The notes under the pieces were generated by a model. The model was not told the DNA's origin. It saw only the letters and a list, made by a program, of their open reading frames with translations, and ran no database searches. Below, one piece after another: positions 42,208 through 50,915 of a DNA stretch of 64,000 nucleotides (positions are counted from its first letter, which is position 1; every line of letters starts with the position of its first letter). Source of the DNA: an uncultured Bacteroidales bacterium (lineage in GTDB: Bacteria > Bacteroidota > Bacteroidia > Bacteroidales > Paludibacteraceae); contig CACZFM010000019.1 of the NCBI GenBank assembly GCA_902780495.1, positions 19,386 through 83,385 on the forward strand, read 5' to 3'. The position numbers and the translations under genes were made by a program.

Positions 42208-43406
42208 AAGCTTTTTACTATTTGTTCTGTATCACTGGCTATCATCAACTCTTCGTCAGTCGGTATCACACAAACGGTTACTTTGCTGTCAGGAGTAGAG
42301 ATAACGATTTCTTCGCCACGGCTTTTGCGGCTCTTTTCCTCGTCAATCTTGGCACCAAGATAGCCGAATCCTTTGGCAATTTCGGTACGGATATAGGTGT
42401 CGTTTTCGCCGATACCGCCTGTGAATACCAAGATATCAATACCATCCATGGCGGCTGCATACGCACCGATGTATTTCTTCACACGATAGATGAACATTTT
42501 ACGGGCCAAATCGGCGCGTTTGTTGCCATTTTGAATGGCGTTCTCAATGTCGCGTGCATCACTGCTTACGCCGCTTACACCCAACAAACCGGATTTCTTG
42601 TTTACCAGCGTTGAGAAATCAGCAGTGGAGAGATGCTCCTTATCCATAATATATGTAGCAGCACCGAGATCAAGGTCGCCTGCACGCGTACCCATCATCA
42701 GACCTTCGATAGGTGTCAATCCCATGGATGTGTCCACCGACTTGCCGTCCATCACAGCCGCGCAACTGCCACCATTGCCGATATGAGCGGTAACAATCTT
42801 TTTACCTTCGGGTTGGATACCCAAGAATTCGCAGACACGCTTGCTTACATAACGATGGCTGGTGCCATGGAAACCGTAGCGACGGATGCTGTATTTCTCA
42901 TACAACTCATAGGGAAGTGCGTACATATACGCATAATCCGGCATCGTCTGATGGAATGCGGTATCAAATACGCCCACTTGCGGAACGCCCGGCAAAGTCT
43001 GTTCGATGGCGGCAATACCCTTCAAATTGGCGGGGTTGTGCAGAGGAGCCAAATCGGAGCAAGTGACAACCATCTGTTTTACTTCTTCGGTAATCAACAC
43101 CGACTTATTGAACTTTTCTCCGCCATGCACTACGCGATGACCTACAGCATCAATCTCTTTCAGCGATTTCAGGCAACCGATTTTCTCATCCACAAGGGCA
43201 TTCAAAATCAGTTGGATGCCCACCGTATGTTCGGGCATGGGTTTTTCAATCTTCACTTTCTCTCCGTTAGGCAGTTTCACTTGCAGGAAAGCATCGGGCA
43301 GACCGATTTTTTCCACGCCACCTTGTGCCATAACTGACTTGTTGTCCATGTCGAACAACTTGTATTTAATACTACTGCTACCGCAGTTCAGAACTAAGAT
43401 TTTCAT
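42204..43406 (-). CDS. ackA: Acetate kinase
   Basis: 400 residues. Motifs: VLNCGSSSIKYKLFD at the N-terminus, HRVVHGGEKF (about 88), FDTAFHQTMP (about 148), RYGFHGTSHRYVS (about 172), AHIGNGGSCAA (about 205) and FTGGIGEND (about 328). It converts acetyl phosphate and ADP to acetate and ATP. Downstream of pta and coupled to the amylase gene. Confidence 0.97.
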   Translation of the reverse strand: MKILVLNCGSSSIKYKLFDMDNKSVMAQGGVEKIGLPDAFLQVKLPNGEKVKIEKPMPEHTVGIQLILNALVDEKIGCLKSLKEIDAVGHRVVHGGEKFNKSVLITEEVKQMVVTCSDLAPLHNPANLKGIAAIEQTLPGVPQVGVFDTAFHQTMPDYAYMYALPYELYEKYSIRRYGFHGTSHRYVSKRVCEFLGIQPEGKKIVTAHIGNGGSCAAVMDGKSVDTSMGLTPIEGLMMGTRAGDLDLGAATYIMDKEHLSTADFSTLVNKKSGLLGVSGVSSDARDIENAIQNGNKRADLARKMFIYRVKKYIGAYAAAMDGIDILVFTGGIGENDTYIRTEIAKGFGYLGAKIDEEKSRKSRGEEIVISTPDSKVTVCVIPTDEELMIASDTEQIVKSL

Positions 43407-43440
43407 TGTTTGTTGTATTTTTGTAATAAATAGACCAATC

Positions 43441-43484
43441 TATCGTCGGCTTATCGTCAGCTTATCGTCAGCTCATCGTCCCAT
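43441..43484. repeat. 11-bp tandem repeat in the pta-ackA gap
   Basis: Units TATCGTCGGCT, TATCGTCAGCT twice and CATCGTCCCAT. On the minus strand the unit reads AGCCGACGATA or AGCTGACGATA, the same as the repeat at 32.25 kb. It fills half the 93-bp gap between the two genes. Confidence 0.9.
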
Positions 43485-43499
43485 AAGTGTCCCGTGATT

Positions 43500-44498
43500 T
43501 TACTTAATGGCTTGGTTGGCCGTAATAATCACCATTTGCACAATATCTTGCACTTTGCAACCACGACTCAAATCGTTCACCGGTGCGGCAATACCTTGCA
43601 AAATAGGGCCTACCGCGTCTGCACCAGAGAAACGCTCTACCAGTTTATACCCGATATTTCCTGCCTGCAGGTCAGGGAACACCAGCACATTGGCTTTACC
43701 TGCGACATTGCTTCCGGGTGCTTTTTTCTGCCCGACGCTTTCAATGAGAGCAGCATCCGCTTGCAGTTCGCCATCCAAAGCCAAATCAGGCGCCATTTCC
43801 TTCACAAGGCGGGTTGCCTCGGTGACTTTGTCAACCAGTTCGTGCTTTGCAGAACCTTTGGTAGAGAAGCTCAGCATCGCTACGCGCGGTTCGATACCGG
43901 CAATCGTGCGGGCTGTCTCAGCCGTGGAAACGGCAATCTGTGCCAATTCTTCGGCTGTCGGGCAAGGATTAACGGCGCAGTCAGCAAAAATAAGGAAGCC
44001 GTCTTCACCCAATTGCTTGGCAGGCGTAAACATAAGGAACGCGCCCGAAACAATTTTAACGCCGGGTTTGGTTTTCAGTATCTGGAAAGCAGGACGGATG
44101 GTGTCAGCCGTTGTGCCGCGGGCACCTGCCAATTCGCCGTCCGCATCTCCGTTCTTAATCATCAGGCAGCCCAAATACAGCGGGTCTTGCGCTTTTTTAG
44201 CAGCCTCTTCTTCCGTCATACCTTTGGCTTTGCGCAATTCATACAGTAGATTAGCGTATTCCTTCATCTTGGGTTCCGTGGCAGGGTCAAAAATCGTAGC
44301 ATCTTTGATGTGCTCGTAGCCTTTTTCGGCTGCCATACGCAGAATCGTTTCCTTATTTCCAATCAAGATAAGGCGTGCAATCTTGTCACGCAGCAAGATG
44401 TTGGCTGCCTCAAGAGTACGGGGTTCATCACCTTCAGGAAGAACAATGCGCTGGGGATTTTGCTTGGCGCGTTCAAGCATTTTTTGTAGTATGTCCAT
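43500..44498 (-). CDS. pta: Phosphate acetyltransferase
   Basis: 332 residues, the short form lacking the N-terminal regulatory domain. Typical stretches are RIVLPEGDEPRTLEAA (about 18), CAVNPCPTAEELAQIA (about 173), MLSFSTKGSAKH (about 207), LDGELQADAAL (about 240) and VFPDLQAGNIGYKL (about 272). It interconverts acetyl-CoA and acetyl phosphate. First gene of the pta-ackA-amylase-ubiA-maf run. Confidence 0.96.
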   Translation of the reverse strand: MDILQKMLERAKQNPQRIVLPEGDEPRTLEAANILLRDKIARLILIGNKETILRMAAEKGYEHIKDATIFDPATEPKMKEYANLLYELRKAKGMTEEEAAKKAQDPLYLGCLMIKNGDADGELAGARGTTADTIRPAFQILKTKPGVKIVSGAFLMFTPAKQLGEDGFLIFADCAVNPCPTAEELAQIAVSTAETARTIAGIEPRVAMLSFSTKGSAKHELVDKVTEATRLVKEMAPDLALDGELQADAALIESVGQKKAPGSNVAGKANVLVFPDLQAGNIGYKLVERFSGADAVGPILQGIAAPVNDLSRGCKVQDIVQMVIITANQAIK

Positions 44499-44543
44499 AT
44501 TATTTAAGATTAAGAATGATTTTTTTCAAGTTTATTTCAACGT

Positions 44544-44576
44544 GCAAAGATACATATTTTTTTTGACGCGTGCAAG
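44544..44576 (-). promoter_or_regulatory. Promoter of pta-ackA
   Basis: On the minus strand CTTG (44573-44576) and TATCTTTGC (44544-44552) are 20 bp apart. Confidence 0.75.
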
Positions 44577-44613
44577 ACAAAATATATTTTTTTTACTTTT
44601 TTTGGCAAAAAAT

Positions 44614-44645
44614 TTTGTCATATCAAAAAAAAAGAGTACTTTTGC
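44614..44645 (+). promoter_or_regulatory. Strong promoter of the OmpA-LysM gene
   Basis: TTTG (44614-44617) and TACTTTTGC (44637-44645) are 19 bp apart, with an ATCAAAAAAAAAG spacer like that of the tRNA promoters. Confidence 0.8.
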
Positions 44646-44689
44646 ACCCTGAATTGGTATTTACGAAAATATACAACATAATTGCTATT

Positions 44690-46396
44690 ATGGACAAAAG
44701 AATTGCAAGTATTGTTATTACGCTGATTTTCAGCACTATGATGTTCGCCCAACAGGCTAACGAGTCCTCTTTTGGCGATGTAGAGGCGGCTCCCGTTGAG
44801 CAACAGCAGCAACAACAAGATTTGGAAGGTATCCACCCTTGGGCAGAAGTCAGTTCTCCCGTTTCGCCGGAACTTTCTTACTGGTCGCTGTACATTGACG
44901 CAGGTTTCAACGTCTTCGACGGTGATTTCAACAGCGAAAAGAAACACGGTGTCGGTTTTCCGACTGCCGGCTTGGGTGTAATCTATAACTTCAACAACAC
45001 ATGGAGTATCGGTGGAGAATATCTCTATCGCAAATATCAAGTGTTGGGTAAAGACAACCAAAGCACTGCGGCGACATTGTTGCGCGGTCAGACGCATCAG
45101 ATTGACGCATACATCACCTTTGATATTTTCAACGCATGGCGTCCCCAAAACCGTTATAAACTGTTTGCACTCAACCTGTTGCTCGGTGGTGGTCTCGGCT
45201 GGTACAAAAACGACGTTTTCTATCCGAACGTAGTGCACTATGACAATCATGGCGTATATACTCCCGACCGCCCCTTTGCTTATCAGACCAAACAACAGGA
45301 ACAAGGCAAGGACAGCAAGTTTACGCCTCGTGCCGTATTCCTGGGTGGTGCAACGTTTGAATTCAACCTCAACCGTTCGATTGCCCTCGGCGTTCGCGCT
45401 GTGTACAACTATTTTGTAAAAGATGATATAGACGGGCGCCCGCGCGGGAACAATAATGACGGTATCTTTGACGTAACGGCTATGCTCCGTTGGAAGATTG
45501 ATGCCATGAAACGTTCGCACGTTGTCAACTTTAACAGCAATGCCGTGCTTGCACGCGTGGTGGATGCTACTTCCGAAGCCGCTTTGGATGATCAAGTGCG
45601 CCGTCGCGGAAATGGACAACAAAACAAACAGCAGGCCAGCCAAATCAACAACTACTACTATATGAACGGTAGCGGCAATGGCGAGAAAGATACGCTTGTT
45701 ATCCATCATCGCGATACGATTGTAGCCATTCCTGAGATTCAGAACTCGAATATGGTTTATACCAACAATATGACATACGAGGATCGTTTCTTCTATGCTT
45801 ATTTCGATCCGAGCGAGTACGTATTGTATGACCAATCGCTGATGACTATTCAGCAAGTGGCTGACCGCCTGAAACGCGATCCTGAACTCTGCGTAGTTAT
45901 CACCGGTTATTGCGACAACACCGGTACTAACGAGTTCAATAACACGCTCGGCCGTCGTCGTGCTCTGGTGGTTGCCGACGAGTTGCAGCAAGAGCATGGT
46001 ATCAAAGAATATCGTATCAAGTGCTTCGGCAAGGGTATTATCCGCGGTCTGCGCAGTACAGCCGCTTACGCGCCCAACCGCCGTGCAGAGTTGCAGCTGA
46101 TGAGCCGCGAAGAGTTTGATAACTTCAGCGAAGATATGATTCCTGAAAATCAGACCATTCCTACCAACAAGACGATTGTTGTAAAGGCAGGTGATTCGCT
46201 TTCGAAATTGGCTCGCAAATACTATGGTAACTCCAATTGCTGGGTATTTATCTACGAAGCAAACAAGTCAACTATCGGTGCTCCGACCAGTCTCCGCGAA
46301 GGCATTGAGTTGGATTTGCCCGACTTGTCCGCAAAACAACGCATGATTTCTCATGACGAAGCCGCTGCCCGCGCAGAGAAGTTTCCGACGAGATAA
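44690..46396 (+). CDS. Outer-membrane OmpA-family protein with C-terminal LysM
   Basis: 568 residues from the ATG at 44690, where a signal peptide starts (MDKRIASIVITLIFSTMMFA); upstream in-frame codons lie before the promoter's expected start. Residues 60-270 form an outer-membrane beta-barrel. An OmpA peptidoglycan-binding domain covers about 390-475 (VVITGYCDNTGTNEFNNTLG, GRRRALVVADEL). A LysM domain lies at about 500-545 (KAGDSLSKLARKYYGNSNCW). The protein ties the outer membrane to peptidoglycan by two different modules. The strong promoter suggests high abundance. Confidence 0.9.
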   Translation: MDKRIASIVITLIFSTMMFAQQANESSFGDVEAAPVEQQQQQQDLEGIHPWAEVSSPVSPELSYWSLYIDAGFNVFDGDFNSEKKHGVGFPTAGLGVIYNFNNTWSIGGEYLYRKYQVLGKDNQSTAATLLRGQTHQIDAYITFDIFNAWRPQNRYKLFALNLLLGGGLGWYKNDVFYPNVVHYDNHGVYTPDRPFAYQTKQQEQGKDSKFTPRAVFLGGATFEFNLNRSIALGVRAVYNYFVKDDIDGRPRGNNNDGIFDVTAMLRWKIDAMKRSHVVNFNSNAVLARVVDATSEAALDDQVRRRGNGQQNKQQASQINNYYYMNGSGNGEKDTLVIHHRDTIVAIPEIQNSNMVYTNNMTYEDRFFYAYFDPSEYVLYDQSLMTIQQVADRLKRDPELCVVITGYCDNTGTNEFNNTLGRRRALVVADELQQEHGIKEYRIKCFGKGIIRGLRSTAAYAPNRRAELQLMSREEFDNFSEDMIPENQTIPTNKTIVVKAGDSLSKLARKYYGNSNCWVFIYEANKSTIGAPTSLREGIELDLPDLSAKQRMISHDEAAARAEKFPTR

Positions 46397-46442
46397 GCGA
46401 TAAACAAACGAGTGCGCCCCGAACTCGTAAAACAGCGGGGAT

Positions 46443-46520
46443 GGTCTCATAGCTCAGTTGGTTAGTAGCACCTGACTCATAATCAGGGGGTCCTAGGTTC
46501 AAGCCCTAGTGAGACCACCA
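46443..46520 (+). tRNA. tRNA-Met (anticodon CAU)
   Basis: Acceptor GGTCTCA pairs with TGAGACC (46510-46516). The anticodon stem CCTGA/TCAGG encloses CTCATAA. CCA is encoded at 46518-46520. It could be elongator Met or the lysidine-modified Ile2; the body resembles elongator Met. The 3' side of the D-stem reads GTAGC instead of GAGC, an apparent one-base insertion that leaves only three good pairs. Confidence 0.88.
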
Positions 46521-46539
46521 ACACAGATAGAATCCGGAT

Positions 46540-46625
46540 GCCGCGATGGTGGAATCGGTAGACACGAAGGACTTAAAATCCTTTGGCCAGAAATGGCTGT
46601 GTGGGTTCAAGTCCCACTCGCGGTA
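46540..46625 (+). tRNA. tRNA-Leu (anticodon UAA)
   Basis: Acceptor GCCGCGA pairs with TCGCGGT (46618-46624). The anticodon stem AAGGA/TCCTT encloses CTTAAAA. The class II variable arm is present and CCA is not encoded. Confidence 0.95.
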
Positions 46626-46637
46626 CTGTGAAACAGA

Positions 46638-46670
46638 AAAGCAAGACACATGTGGTCTTGCTTTCTTTTA
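46638..46670 (+). terminator. Terminator after tRNA-Leu(UAA)
   Basis: AAAGCAAGAC (46638-46647) pairs with GTCTTGCTTT (46655-46664), followed by CTTTTATT. Confidence 0.75.
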
Positions 46671-46744
46671 TTGCTTTCTTTTATTGATTTTAGTTTCTTT
46701 TTTCAGTTCTTTTCGTGCCCTGGCAGAAAAACGCTGTCAACCAG

Positions 46745-47179
46745 TTAGAAAATGCTATCCGCCGGATCGTTTTCCACAGAAGCTTCGGTATCGGAAGTGA
46801 TGGGTTCAACAGGAGTTGTGGCATTATGTTGTGTATTGTAGGTATCCGGACGATACAAGACTTGCACATTTTCGGCAATGATTTCCGTTTTGCGGCGGAT
46901 TTGTCCGTCTTTCTCCCACGTGCGGGTTTGCAATTTTCCTTCCACATAAAGTTTCATGCCTTTATGGATGAAACGTTCCGCCCATTCGGCGAGATTTCTC
47001 CATAGCACAATCGGATGCCATTCGGTGCGGTCGGGCACTTGCGTGCCGTTTTGCATAATGTAGCCACGTTCGGTGGTAGCAAGATTGAAATTAGCGATGG
47101 CAACACCGCGATCCAAGTAACGCACTTCCGGCTCGGAGCCTACGTTACCAATGAGAATAACTTTGTTTACTGATGACAT
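46745..47179 (-). CDS. ssb: Single-stranded DNA-binding protein
   Basis: 144 residues. The OB-fold domain begins VNKVILIGNVGSEPEVRYLD and includes TEWHPIVLWRNLAEWAERFI and LYVEGKLQTRTWEKDG. The C-terminal tail ends DPADSIF, an acidic tip matching the protein-interaction tip of SSB though with Ser-Ile in place of the usual Asp-Leu-Pro context. It is alone with its own promoter. Confidence 0.95.
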   Translation of the reverse strand: MSSVNKVILIGNVGSEPEVRYLDRGVAIANFNLATTERGYIMQNGTQVPDRTEWHPIVLWRNLAEWAERFIHKGMKLYVEGKLQTRTWEKDGQIRRKTEIIAENVQVLYRPDTYNTQHNATTPVEPITSDTEASVENDPADSIF

Positions 47180-47218
47180 AATGTTTGTATTTAGTAAGGT
47201 TGTTTATTAAAAGTCGCT

Positions 47219-47251
47219 GCAAAATTACAACAAAAATTGCATATATGCAAA
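47219..47251 (-). promoter_or_regulatory. Promoter of ssb
   Basis: On the minus strand TTTG (47248-47251) and TAATTTTGC (47219-47227) are 20 bp apart. Confidence 0.75.
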
Positions 47252-47429
47252 TCTTTTTCTAATCTTTTTTTCAATTTCATCTTCTTACCTACGATTTAGC
47301 TGCAGATAATCCGAGTAAGTGTCTCTGACCAAAACCGCTTGAGAACCGCTAATTTATGTAGACCTATTTCGAGGCTATTCACACTGTATCACGGAGCTAT
47401 CAGATTTTTTCCATTTTTTGTAAAAAATA

Positions 47430-47462
47430 TTTGGTAGTTCGAAATAATTGTTGTAACTTTGC
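47430..47462 (+). promoter_or_regulatory. Promoter of the first DUF6359 gene
   Basis: TTTG (47430-47433) and TAACTTTGC (47454-47462) are 20 bp apart. The rest of the 350-bp gap from ssb is AT-rich without other signals. Confidence 0.75.
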
Positions 47463-47533
47463 ACCGAATTTCGAAAAGACACAAAATTTAACCAACCCAA
47501 TAAAAAACAACCAATCAAAAAAAACAAAAAATC

Positions 47534-48772
47534 ATGAAAAAGCTGACCTTGCTCATGAGCGCACTGCTCATTGGTGTTGTGGCTTTCGCCGCCGATGCAC
47601 CGAAAGTAACTCTGGATTTCTCAACGAAAGAAGCCATTGAGGCGTGGGGACTCCCAAGCGATTACAAAACTACAGAAGCCACCGGTCTCACTTACACAAG
47701 TGGCGGAAATACTATTACCATGATTTCTACTTCAGGAGGCTTCAAAGGTATAAAAGGAGAAAATGGCAACTACCTAATAATGAAAACAAATTCCATTCTC
47801 CAACTTCCTGCTTTTGATTTTGCTGTTTCAAAAATTCTGGTGTATGGTCGTTCCGGTGCTTCTACTGCAGCCGTATTTAATGTTTATGTCAATGGCAATG
47901 CAGCAAGTACCGCAGTTACAAGTGCTGCAGTAACGCAGACTTTCCTGATCGCTTCTGCTTATCAGGCAGCGGGCAATGTTTATGGCATTAAAGTAACCAA
48001 TAAAAACCAACAAATCACAAAAGTTGAAGTTTATGAGGCCGTAGCCGGCGCTCCTGCAAATGTAGAATTCTCTCTGGAAGAGCAAGCCTATATTGAACAA
48101 AAAGTGCTGACCCTTTCTTGCCCCACCGACGGAGCTTCTATCTATTACACCACCGACGAAACCGAGCCCAGCGCTTCTTCTACATTGTATGACGGTGCCA
48201 TCACAGTGGATCAAACCATGACCGTGAAAGCTGTTGCTATCAAGAACGGCGTTTCGAGTAATATTGTTACCAAGACCATCACCATTGTTTCTACAGAAGG
48301 ACAAGGTACGAAAGAGAATCCTTTCACCATCGCAGACGCCAAACTTTTGAACGACAAATACCCTGGTGCACAATGGGTTATCGGCCGGATTATCGGTGTA
48401 TTCGAAGACAATGTTCCTGTTGTTGTTGATGCGACTGCCGGCACAGAGACAGCAGCCAACCTTGCTATCACAGATGGCACAGACACCATTGCCGTTCAAT
48501 TGCTAAACGGCAGTGACATTCGTACCGCTTTGAATTTGAAAGATCACAAGGAATTTGTTGGTAGAGACATAAAAGTGCACGGTGAAATTTTATCCTATTT
48601 CCAGCGCGCCGGTATCAAGAACACGGATGATTATGAATTTGATGGGATTTCTACCGCACTGGAAGAAGAGACTGCTACCGAGCAGAAAGACAAGAAACTG
48701 ATTGAAAACGGTCAGGTAATCATCATCCGCAACGGAGCACGCTATAGCATTACGGGCGTCGAATTAAAGTAA
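47534..48772 (+). CDS. Secreted CHB_HEX_C/DUF6359 protein, first copy
   Basis: 412 residues. A signal peptide (MKKLTLLMSALLIGVVAFA) is followed by an N-terminal beta-rich domain (about 24-170). Next comes a chitobiase C-terminal-type domain (about 178-255; DGASIYYTTDETEPSASST) and a DUF6359 OB-like domain (about 258-385; GTKENPFTIADAKLLND). The end is the shared tail KLIENGQVIIIRNGARYSIT. No enzyme domain is present, so surface binding is more likely than catalysis. A paralog follows. Confidence 0.85.
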   Translation: MKKLTLLMSALLIGVVAFAADAPKVTLDFSTKEAIEAWGLPSDYKTTEATGLTYTSGGNTITMISTSGGFKGIKGENGNYLIMKTNSILQLPAFDFAVSKILVYGRSGASTAAVFNVYVNGNAASTAVTSAAVTQTFLIASAYQAAGNVYGIKVTNKNQQITKVEVYEAVAGAPANVEFSLEEQAYIEQKVLTLSCPTDGASIYYTTDETEPSASSTLYDGAITVDQTMTVKAVAIKNGVSSNIVTKTITIVSTEGQGTKENPFTIADAKLLNDKYPGAQWVIGRIIGVFEDNVPVVVDATAGTETAANLAITDGTDTIAVQLLNGSDIRTALNLKDHKEFVGRDIKVHGEILSYFQRAGIKNTDDYEFDGISTALEEETATEQKDKKLIENGQVIIIRNGARYSITGVELK

Positions 48773-48814
48773 ATGACCTGATGCTCAATACGGATTGTTT
48801 ATAGTAAAAACATT

Positions 48815-48853
48815 GACAGGAGAGACAGCCATTGAGGGTGTGTCTCTCTTGTC
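48815..48853 (+). terminator. Hairpin between the two DUF6359 genes
   Basis: A 13-bp stem (GACAGGAGAGACA, 48815-48827, with TGTCTCTCTTGTC, 48841-48853, one G-T pair) around a 13-nt loop. There is no long T-tract, so it may slow rather than end transcription. Confidence 0.55.
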
Positions 48854-48902
48854 TTGTAACTAAGAAAACATATTCACGGAACACATGTTAAAAATTACAC
48901 CT

Positions 48903-50138
48903 ATGAAAAAGACAATTCTTTCTTTCTTTGCTCTCCTTTTGAGCATGATGGTTTTGGCTGACACGCCGAAAGTGGTACTTGATTTCACCACCGATGACGA
49001 ATGGGGCATCGGCGGCAGTAGCAAGGCAAAAAACACCACAGATGCTTCTTTCACCAACAATGACGAATATACCATCACCATGTTGGTAAAGAGCGTTTCA
49101 GGCTTTTACTACTTCGACCAGTCGAAACATAACCTTATGTTCGGAGAGAAGTTCGCAGCGATGCAATTGCCTACTTTCGATTTCAAGGTAGGACGTATTG
49201 TGGTAGATGCGCAAGCTGCAGCTTCTACCGTGCGTTATGACATTTTGTATGATCCTGCCAACAAGGATAATACCGTGACAGACGGTTCGCAACTGGGACC
49301 GGATTTGCACACATTCACCATTCAGGAAAATTACCAGGCAGCCGGTACGACTTATTATCTGACCGCTACCACCAAAGCCAATATGCGCGTATCGAAAATT
49401 GAGATTTATGAAGTGGTGGAAGGTGCTCCCGAAGCCGTTACATTCGGCACAGAAGGTGCAACGTTTGTTACCCCGCAAGATATTGAACTCTTCTGCGAAA
49501 CTGCAGGTGCGAAAATCTACTACACGCTTGATGGTTCAGAACCTACTGCCTCATCCACCCTCTATACAGGTGCTGTTACCATTTCCGCAACCGCCACACT
49601 GCGTGCTATCGCCGTAGTGAACGGTATCGCCAGCCCTGTTACCGAGCAGACCTATCGTATTGTGGACGTACCGCGTTTGGGTTCGGAAGAAGACCCGTTC
49701 ATTCCCAATGACATTCTCGCTATTGGCGAAGGCCTTGCCGGTAAATATTGGGTGAAAGGTGTTGTTATCGGTTCGTATCCCAAAAATGCACCGGACACGG
49801 AAGTTGATACCGTGGCTTCCAATATCGCCATCGCAATCGGAACAGACACTATCCCCGTAGCACTGACATCCGGTTCGAATGCGCGCACTGCCCTTAACAT
49901 CAAAGACAATCCGTCTATCAAAGGACAAACCGTGGCTGTATATGGCAACATCGAGGCCTATAAGAAAACTATCGGCGTGAAGAACGTCACCAAATATGCT
50001 ATCCTCGGCAACGATGCCTCCGCACTCATTGAGACAATCCGTGAAGCACAAGCCGGAAAGAAGATCATGCTTGGCGGACAAGTGTATATTCTCCACGATG
50101 GAGAACTATACGATTTGAACGGCACACGCGTGGAATAA
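48903..50138 (+). CDS. Secreted CHB_HEX_C/DUF6359 protein, second copy
   Basis: 411 residues from the ATG at 48903, which opens a proper signal peptide (MKKTILSFFALLLSMMVLA); the ATG six codons upstream would put charged residues first. It has the same domain order as the preceding gene: N-terminal beta domain, CHB_HEX_C-like (AGAKIYYTLDGSEPTASSTL), DUF6359 (GSEEDPFIPNDILAIGEG) and tail KIMLGGQVYILHDGELYDLN. The copies arose by tandem duplication but have diverged widely at DNA level. Confidence 0.85.
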   Translation: MKKTILSFFALLLSMMVLADTPKVVLDFTTDDEWGIGGSSKAKNTTDASFTNNDEYTITMLVKSVSGFYYFDQSKHNLMFGEKFAAMQLPTFDFKVGRIVVDAQAAASTVRYDILYDPANKDNTVTDGSQLGPDLHTFTIQENYQAAGTTYYLTATTKANMRVSKIEIYEVVEGAPEAVTFGTEGATFVTPQDIELFCETAGAKIYYTLDGSEPTASSTLYTGAVTISATATLRAIAVVNGIASPVTEQTYRIVDVPRLGSEEDPFIPNDILAIGEGLAGKYWVKGVVIGSYPKNAPDTEVDTVASNIAIAIGTDTIPVALTSGSNARTALNIKDNPSIKGQTVAVYGNIEAYKKTIGVKNVTKYAILGNDASALIETIREAQAGKKIMLGGQVYILHDGELYDLNGTRVE

Positions 50139-50147
50139 CCTGAAAGA

Positions 50148-50903
50148 ATGCAGCATAGCAAGAACATATCGTCAAGAGTTTGTGCAACGGTTAGCGTTGC
50201 ACTGCTCTTTTCGGTTCTTCTGCTGACGTCGTGCAACCGCCCATCAAAAGTGGAGCAGTTGCGCGCCGAAAAAGCGGCAAAGGATTCCCTGCAGCGCAAG
50301 CAAGCACAACAAACTTTGGTTTATTCCGACTCTCTGCTGCAAACGCTGACCCCCAAAGCCGATTCATTGCTGAAGTTTTTCCGCTACGAGAAGAACGAAG
50401 CCTACGAGGACCATGGCACTTATGTTCACCGCCTGCTGCAAACAACCCGCAACGACCGCCGTTGCTATCTGCAGGCGTATGTTACCGATGACCGGCATCT
50501 GGTGCTTCAAAGTTTTTATTACGGCGAAAAACCTATTCAGCAGCAATATCTGCGTCTCACAGTGGATTCGCTTTATCAAGAAGCCGAAGGAACCAATCAT
50601 CGCTTTGAGGCGGAAGGTTGGCATGAAGTGTTGTCCATCCCCGAAGAAGAAGCGATGAAGATGCTGGCTTTCATATCCGCGCATGTAAACGAGCGTGTCA
50701 AAATCACACCCCGTGGCAAACAACAAACCGTCTATTACCTGCAAAGCAACGAGAAAGAGGCACTGATTGCCACATATCAGTTGGCACTCGTGATGCGTGA
50801 TATTGCCACCTTGGAACGCGCCATCCGCGTTGCCACCCTGCAAGAACAAAAATATCAACACCGTTCGTTGTCTGAATCGCAATCACAGACAACCCACGAA
50901 TAA
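50148..50903 (+). CDS. Lipoprotein of unknown function
   Basis: 251 residues with a lipobox (ALLFSVLLLTSC; lipidation at about residue 29). A Lys/Glu/Gln-rich, probably coiled stretch (VEQLRAEKAAKDSLQRKQAQ) and an alpha/beta domain of unknown type follow. No domain is recognised. It starts 9 bp after the second DUF6359 gene and is followed by the SRPBCC gene after 12 bp, so the four may share a transcript. Confidence 0.75.
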   Translation: MQHSKNISSRVCATVSVALLFSVLLLTSCNRPSKVEQLRAEKAAKDSLQRKQAQQTLVYSDSLLQTLTPKADSLLKFFRYEKNEAYEDHGTYVHRLLQTTRNDRRCYLQAYVTDDRHLVLQSFYYGEKPIQQQYLRLTVDSLYQEAEGTNHRFEAEGWHEVLSIPEEEAMKMLAFISAHVNERVKITPRGKQQTVYYLQSNEKEALIATYQLALVMRDIATLERAIRVATLQEQKYQHRSLSESQSQTTHE

Positions 50904-50915
50904 CCCCGAATAACG

